Below are positions 59,980-64,000 of a DNA stretch of 64,000 nucleotides, in pieces. How positions within the stretch are numbered: position 1 is the stretch's first letter; the number at the start of each line of letters is the position of its first letter. This DNA comes from Imbroritus primus (GTDB lineage: Bacteria > Pseudomonadota > Gammaproteobacteria > Burkholderiales > Burkholderiaceae), in contig AKCV02000011.1 of assembly GCA_000272025.2 (NCBI GenBank), positions 186,001 through 250,000 of the forward strand, written 5' to 3'. The translations under genes were made by a program, and so were the position numbers. A model generated the notes under the pieces. It made no database searches, was not told the DNA's origin, and saw nothing but the letters and a program-made list of their open reading frames with translations.

Positions 59980-60603
59980 TCAACGCGAATACAGTTCGAC
60001 GATCAGGCTTTCGTTGATGTCGCCAGCAATATCGGCACGATCCGGAGCTTGCTTGAACACGCCTTCCATTTTCTTGGAATCAACGGTTACCCAGCTCGGC
60101 ATGCCGTTCTGCTCGGCCAGTTGCAGCGAATCGACGATACGGGCCTGGCCCTTCGACTTTTCACGCACGGCGACCACATCGCCCGCCTTGATCTGGGCCG
60201 ACGGGATGTTCAGCACGATGCCATTGACGGTCACGGCCTTGTGCGACACGAGCTGACGCGCTTCAGCACGGGTCGAGCCAAAGCCCATGCGATACACAAC
60301 GTTGTCGAGACGCGATTCGAGCAGCTGCAGCAGCTTTTCGCCGGTGTTGCCCTTGCGGCGGTCTGCCTCGGCAAAGTAGCGGCGGAACTGACGCTCCAGC
60401 ACGCCGTAGATACGCTTGACCTTCTGCTTTTCGCGCAGCTGGTTGCCATAGTCGGAGGTACGGGCACCCGAGGTGCGGCCATGCTGACCCGGCTTGCTGT
60501 CGAGCTTGCACTTGTCGGCGAGCGAGCGACGGGCGCTCTTCAGGAACAGGTCTGTGCCTTCACGGCGGGAGAGTTTGGCCTTCGGGCCGATATAACGTGC
60601 CAC
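59980..60603 (-). CDS. rpsD: 30S ribosomal protein S4
   Basis: S4 is a primary 16S rRNA binder and in many bacteria also a repressor of the alpha operon. The 207-residue protein starts [20 protein letters not shown] and has the S4 domain [20 protein letters not shown]. It lacks the zinc-type Cys cluster, as expected for this C-minus form. It is preceded by a 187-base spacer with promoter and hairpin signals. Confidence 0.98.
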   Translation of the reverse strand: MARYIGPKAKLSRREGTDLFLKSARRSLADKCKLDSKPGQHGRTSGARTSDYGNQLREKQKVKRIYGVLERQFRRYFAEADRRKGNTGEKLLQLLESRLDNVVYRMGFGSTRAEARQLVSHKAVTVNGIVLNIPSAQIKAGDVVAVREKSKGQARIVDSLQLAEQNGMPSWVTVDSKKMEGVFKQAPDRADIAGDINESLIVELYSR

Positions 60604-60694
60604 TTTGTGTCCTTACTGTTCAATCATGGCGGCAACGCGCCATGAGTCCGGCAAGCGCTTTACAGAAAAGCAGTTCGCCAGACGGTGGGCTTAT

Positions 60695-60729
60695 GGAAAA
60701 CGAAAACCTGCTGAACGAAATTCAGCAGG
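60695..60729 (-). terminator. Terminator-like hairpin upstream of rpsD
   Basis: CCTGCTGAA (60707-60715) and TTCAGCAGG (60721-60729) form a 9-bp perfect stem; on the minus strand TTTTCGTTTTCC follows. It stands 92-126 bases before rpsD, inside the operon, so it may be an attenuator or a leaky terminator. Confidence 0.65.
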
Positions 60730-60739
60730 CTAACGTTTC

Positions 60740-60767
60740 ATTATAGCACTCATGCAACCCGGAGCAA
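60740..60767 (-). promoter_or_regulatory. Putative internal promoter between rpsK and rpsD
   Basis: On the minus strand TTGCTC (60767 to 60762) and a perfect TATAAT (60745 to 60740) are separated by 16 bases. The -35 lies within the loop of an inverted repeat GCAACCC/GGGTTGC (60754-60760, 60772-60778). The transcript would start a few bases before the hairpin at 60707-60729. Confidence 0.5.
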
Positions 60768-60790
60768 GCCAGGGTTGCGCAAAGCAGTGC

Positions 60791-61192
60791 TTAGATGCGA
60801 CGGCGCTTCGGCGGACGGCAGCCGTTGTGCGGCACCGGCGTCACGTCCTCGATCACACCAATCTTGATGCCGAGGTTGTTCAGTGCACGAACGGTCGATT
60901 CACGGCCCGGACCCGGGCCCGTGATACGGACTTCCAGGTTCTTGATGCCTTGTTCGATCGCGGCACGACCAGCCTGCTCGGCAGCGACCTGAGCAGCGAA
61001 CGGCGTCGACTTGCGCGAGCCCTTGAAGCCTTGGCCGCCAGCCGTCGCCCACGACAGGGCGTTGCCCTGACGGTCGGTGATGGTCACGATCGTGTTGTTG
61101 AACGATGCGTGGACGTGAGCGATACCGTCCGCGATGTTCTTCTTAACCTTCTTGCGCGCGCGCTGCGCCGCATTGTTTGGAGCTTTTGCCAT
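60791..61192 (-). CDS. rpsK: 30S ribosomal protein S11
   Basis: S11 lies on the platform of the small subunit. The 133-residue protein has [19 protein letters not shown] and the C-terminal [17 protein letters not shown], both invariant. It follows rpsM by 39 bases in the alpha operon. Confidence 0.99.
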   Translation of the reverse strand: MAKAPNNAAQRARKKVKKNIADGIAHVHASFNNTIVTITDRQGNALSWATAGGQGFKGSRKSTPFAAQVAAEQAGRAAIEQGIKNLEVRITGPGPGRESTVRALNNLGIKIGVIEDVTPVPHNGCRPPKRRRI

Positions 61193-61231
61193 TCCAGTTC
61201 CTATGCGTCTATGCTGTGCCCGGCCGGACGA

Positions 61232-61597
61232 TTACTTCTTCAGCGATTGAGCGGCCTTGCGCGGACCCTTGCGGGTGCGTGCATTGGTCTTGGTGCGCTG
61301 ACCGCGCATCGGCAGACCCTTGCGGTGACGGACGCCACGGTAGCAGCCCAGATCCATCAGGCGCTTGATGTCCATCGTCGTCTGACGGCGCAGATCGCCC
61401 TCAACGACGTACTTGCCCACTTCATCACGCAGCTTCTCGAGATCCGCGTCCGTCAGGTCCTTGACCTTCTTGTTGAACGGAACACCGGTCTCTGCGCAGA
61501 TCTTGCGAGCGCGCGAGCGGCCGAGACCGTAAATCGCCGTCAGGCCGATTTCGGTGTGCTGATGGTTCGGGATGTTGACCCCTGCGATACGTGCCAT
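61232..61597 (-). CDS. rpsM: 30S ribosomal protein S13
   Basis: S13 sits at the subunit interface in the head of the 30S particle. The 121-residue protein begins [20 protein letters not shown] and has the typical [20 protein letters not shown] tail. It follows rpmJ. Confidence 0.99.
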   Translation of the reverse strand: MARIAGVNIPNHQHTEIGLTAIYGLGRSRARKICAETGVPFNKKVKDLTDADLEKLRDEVGKYVVEGDLRRQTTMDIKRLMDLGCYRGVRHRKGLPMRGQRTKTNARTRKGPRKAAQSLKK

Positions 61598-61635
61598 TCG
61601 TCAATCCTCTTTGATGCCGTATGTCATGGCCTGAA

Positions 61636-61752
61636 TTAGCCTTGGCGCTGCTTGTGACGCGGATCCGACGAGCAGATCACGCGAACAACGCCGTTACGCT
61701 TGATAATTTTGCAATTGCGGCAAATGCGCTTAACAGAAGCCAGCACTTTCAT
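61636..61752 (-). CDS. rpmJ: 50S ribosomal protein L36
   Basis: A 38-residue zinc-ribbon protein read on the minus strand from the ATG at 61752: [19 protein letters not shown] at the start and [11 protein letters not shown] at the end. Cys11, Cys14, Cys27 and His33 form the zinc site, so this is the zinc-binding form. It lies between infA and rpsM. Confidence 0.97.
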
Positions 61753-61791
61753 GATTTTCCTCTTCCTCTAATCCACTCCGCGCGCCTTCGC

Positions 61792-62010
61792 TTACTTGGA
61801 GCGGAAAACAATCCGCGCCCGCGAAAGATCGTACGGTGTCAGTTCGACTGTCACCTTGTCGCCAGGCAAGATACGAATATAGTGCATCCGCATCTTGCCG
61901 GAGATGTGGCCCAGTACAACATGGCCGTTTTCCAGCTTGACTCGAAACGTCGCATTCGGGAGGTTTTCCAGTACCTCACCCTGCATCTGGATGACGTCGT
62001 CTTTTGCCAT
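61792..62010 (-). CDS. infA: Translation initiation factor IF-1
   Basis: IF-1 binds the A site during initiation. The 72-residue S1-type OB fold has [20 protein letters not shown] and [18 protein letters not shown]. It lies between secY and rpmJ, its standard place. Confidence 0.98.
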   Translation of the reverse strand: MAKDDVIQMQGEVLENLPNATFRVKLENGHVVLGHISGKMRMHYIRILPGDKVTVELTPYDLSRARIVFRSK

Positions 62011-62044
62011 TCTGTTGTTCCGCAGGTCTCATCTGCTCCGCTTT

Positions 62045-63391
62045 TCAGCGGGCCGTCAAATTACCCTTGAAGTTCGCCTTCTTCATCAGCGACTCATACT
62101 GCTGGGACATCACGTACGACTGCACCTGCGCCATGAAGTCCATCGTTACGACCACAATGATCAGTAGCGACGTACCACCAAAATAGAACGGCACATTCCA
62201 GCGCAGCACCAGGAACTCAGGCAGCAGACACACCAGCGTGATGTAGATCGCACCGGCCAGCGTCAAGCGCACCAGAATCTTGTCGATATACCGCGTCGTC
62301 TGCTCACCCGGCCGGATACCCGGGATAAATGCACCGCTCTTCTTCAGGTTATCTGCCACTTCCCGGCTGTTGTAGACCAGCGCGGTATAGAAGAAACAGA
62401 AGAAGATGATCGCGGCCGCATACAGCATGATGTACACCGGCTGCCCCGGAGCCAGCGTTGCCGCCAGATCCCGAATGAAGCGTCCCACGCCCGATGCCTG
62501 ATCGCCCGAGGCAAACCAGCCTGCGATCGTGGCCGGGAACAGGATGATCGACGATGCGAAGATCGGCGGAATCACCCCAGCCATGTTCAGCTTCAGCGGC
62601 AAGTGCGACGACTGCCCACCATATACCTTGTTACCGACCTGGCGCTTGGCGTAGTTCACCAGAATGCGGCGTTGGCCGCGCTCGATGAACACCACCAGAT
62701 ACGTCACGGCGATCACGATTGCGACGATGATGATCGCGCTGATGATGCTCATGGCGCCAGTGCGTACCAGCTCGAACAGGCCACCGATTGCGTTGGGCAG
62801 GCCCGCGGCAATACCGGCGAAGATGATCAGCGAGATGCCGTTGCCCAGACCGCGCTCGGTGATCTGCTCACCCAGCCACATCAGGAACATCGTGCCGGTC
62901 ACCAGCGTCACTACCGCCGTCATACGGAACATCAGGCCCGGATCGAGCACCAGTCCCGGCTGTGACTCAAGCGCAACAGCAATACCGAACGCCTGGAACA
63001 GCGCCAGCACCAGGGTGCCGTAACGCGTGTATTGCGTGATCTTGCGTTGCCCTGCCTGCCCTTCCTTCTTCAACGCTTCCAGTTGCGGCACGACGATGGC
63101 CAGCAACTGCATGATGATCGACGCCGAAATATACGGCATGATCCCCAGCGCGAAGATCGTGAAGCGCGACAGTGCGCCGCCCGAAAACAGGTTGAACATC
63201 CCCAGGATGCCGCCAGACTGCGACTGGAACAGCTGTGCCAGCTGATCCGGATCGATGCCCGGCACGGGAATATGCGCCCCGATGCGATAGACGATAAGCG
63301 CCAGCACCAGGAACACGAGCCGGCGGCGGAGATCGCCGTACTTGGCCGTGTTCTTGGCTTGCGCGAGTGCGTTGGGTTTCGCCGTGGCCAA
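62045..63391 (-). CDS. secY: Protein translocase subunit SecY
   Basis: SecY is the channel for Sec-dependent export and membrane insertion. The 448-residue protein has ten hydrophobic helices, the plug region near residue 60-75 ([12 protein letters not shown]) and cytosolic loops with [20 protein letters not shown]. It follows rplO by 32 bases. Confidence 0.99.
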   Translation of the reverse strand: MATAKPNALAQAKNTAKYGDLRRRLVFLVLALIVYRIGAHIPVPGIDPDQLAQLFQSQSGGILGMFNLFSGGALSRFTIFALGIMPYISASIIMQLLAIVVPQLEALKKEGQAGQRKITQYTRYGTLVLALFQAFGIAVALESQPGLVLDPGLMFRMTAVVTLVTGTMFLMWLGEQITERGLGNGISLIIFAGIAAGLPNAIGGLFELVRTGAMSIISAIIIVAIVIAVTYLVVFIERGQRRILVNYAKRQVGNKVYGGQSSHLPLKLNMAGVIPPIFASSIILFPATIAGWFASGDQASGVGRFIRDLAATLAPGQPVYIMLYAAAIIFFCFFYTALVYNSREVADNLKKSGAFIPGIRPGEQTTRYIDKILVRLTLAGAIYITLVCLLPEFLVLRWNVPFYFGGTSLLIIVVVTMDFMAQVQSYVMSQQYESLMKKANFKGNLTAR

Positions 63392-63423
63392 ACTTGACTC
63401 CGAACTTGCGCCGTTAAGCGGGA

Positions 63424-63858
63424 TTAAGCAGCCAGCGAGCCGCCAGCGGCTTCGATCGCAGCTTTCGCACCAGCCGTCGCGCCCAGACCCTTCAGGGTCA
63501 CCTTGCGGGTCAGCGCGCCAGACAGGATGACCTTGGCGCTACGCACCAGGTCGCCCACGATACCGGCCTGCTTCAGCGTCAGCAGATCGATTTCGGTGGC
63601 TTCCAGCTTTTCCAGTTCGCTCAGGCGCACTTCAGCCGTGAATTCCTTCGACAGCGAGGTGAAGCCACGCTTCGGCAGACGACGATGCAGAGGCATCTGG
63701 CCGCCTTCGAAGCCAACTTTGTGGAAACCGCCTGCACGGGACTTCTGACCCTTGTGGCCGCGACCAGCGGTCTTGCCCAGGCCGGAGCCGATACCACGGC
63801 CGACGCGGCGCTTCGCGTGCTTCGAGCCTTCTGCCGGCTTGAGATTGTTCAGTTGCAT
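63424..63858 (-). CDS. rplO: 50S ribosomal protein L15
   Basis: A late-assembling large-subunit protein of 144 residues with the Gly/Lys-rich N-terminus ([20 protein letters not shown]) and [18 protein letters not shown]. It lies between rpmD and secY. Confidence 0.98.
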   Translation of the reverse strand: MQLNNLKPAEGSKHAKRRVGRGIGSGLGKTAGRGHKGQKSRAGGFHKVGFEGGQMPLHRRLPKRGFTSLSKEFTAEVRLSELEKLEATEIDLLTLKQAGIVGDLVRSAKVILSGALTRKVTLKGLGATAGAKAAIEAAGGSLAA

Positions 63859-63875
63859 GTTGTTCTCCGCGTTCC

Positions 63876-64000
63876 TTAGCCGACGACGGCGACCAGGTAC
63901 GAAACCTTGTTGATCATGCCGCGCACTGCGGGCGTATCTTCAAGTTCGGACACCGAGTTGACCCGGCGCAGACCCAGACCACGCACGGTGGCGCGGTGGT
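63876..64000 (-). CDS. rpmD: 50S ribosomal protein L30 (partial, N-terminus off window)
   Basis: The last 40 residues and the stop codon are seen on the minus strand. The sequence [20 protein letters not shown] followed by [15 protein letters not shown] is the C-terminal part of L30. The rest lies past base 64000. It is 17 bases upstream of rplO, as in the spc operon. Confidence 0.95.
   Translation of the reverse strand, partial: HRATVRGLGLRRVNSVSELEDTPAVRGMINKVSYLVAVVG

Overview
The window is a GC-rich chromosomal segment from a betaproteobacterium of the family Burkholderiaceae, most like Cupriavidus or Ralstonia. I judge this from gene order (petABC-mscL-Nif3-DegQ-like-tat-his; mla-ibaG-murA-his; pilMNOPQ-aroKB-dgt; rpmD-to-rplQ), from the protein sequences, and from the System II cytochrome c maturation genes. 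The evidence is recalled family knowledge plus reading of the sequence; no database search was run. I place about 69 protein genes. I see no tRNA, rRNA, CRISPR array, prophage or integrated plasmid.

Layout. 1-4.3 kb: end of the cytochrome bc1 operon (petB partial, petA), mscL, a Nif3-like metal protein and a membrane-anchored Do-like protease. 4.7-7.65 kb: a divergent pair, outer-membrane porin and Sel1-repeat protein, lying between the protease and tatC. 7.7-16.6 kb (minus strand): tatCBA, a HIT protein, a DUF4870 protein and the his genes hisE, I, F, A, H, (marC), B, D, G; hisC is not at its usual place between hisD and hisB. 16.6-24.4 kb (minus): murA, ibaG, a two-gene ABC-2 exporter and the six mla genes for phospholipid transport. 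24.5-32.1 kb (minus): an orphan Bug-type solute-binding protein and glutamate synthase gltBD. 32.27-33.03 kb: a REP-associated transposase (RAYT) gene inside short inverted repeats, the only clear mobile-type element. 33.3-41.3 kb (minus): dgt, aroB, aroK and pilQPONM. 41.6-46.0 kb: ponA, then cyaY divergent from lptM-lysA. 46.1-52.6 kb (minus): msrQ-msrP, a small lipoprotein, ccsB-resB and cytochrome c4. 53.0-55.8 kb (plus): engB, hemB and a CorA-type transporter. 55.9-58.1 kb (minus): dsbD and cutA. 58.3-64 kb (minus): the end of the spc operon and the alpha operon.

Most of the window is core housekeeping: respiration and cytochrome c assembly, cell envelope (Mla, MurA, PBP1A, LptM, porin, Tat, type IV pilus), histidine and shikimate synthesis, nitrogen assimilation, and translation. 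I found no convincing novel multi-gene system. The best leads are small: the porin/Sel1 insertion, a Sel1 protein with an unrecognised C-terminal part, the his operon without hisC but with a MarC membrane protein, inverted repeats at the mla, hisB and porin upstream regions, a promoter plus terminator-like hairpin inside the alpha operon before rpsD, and the RAYT with its paired ends.
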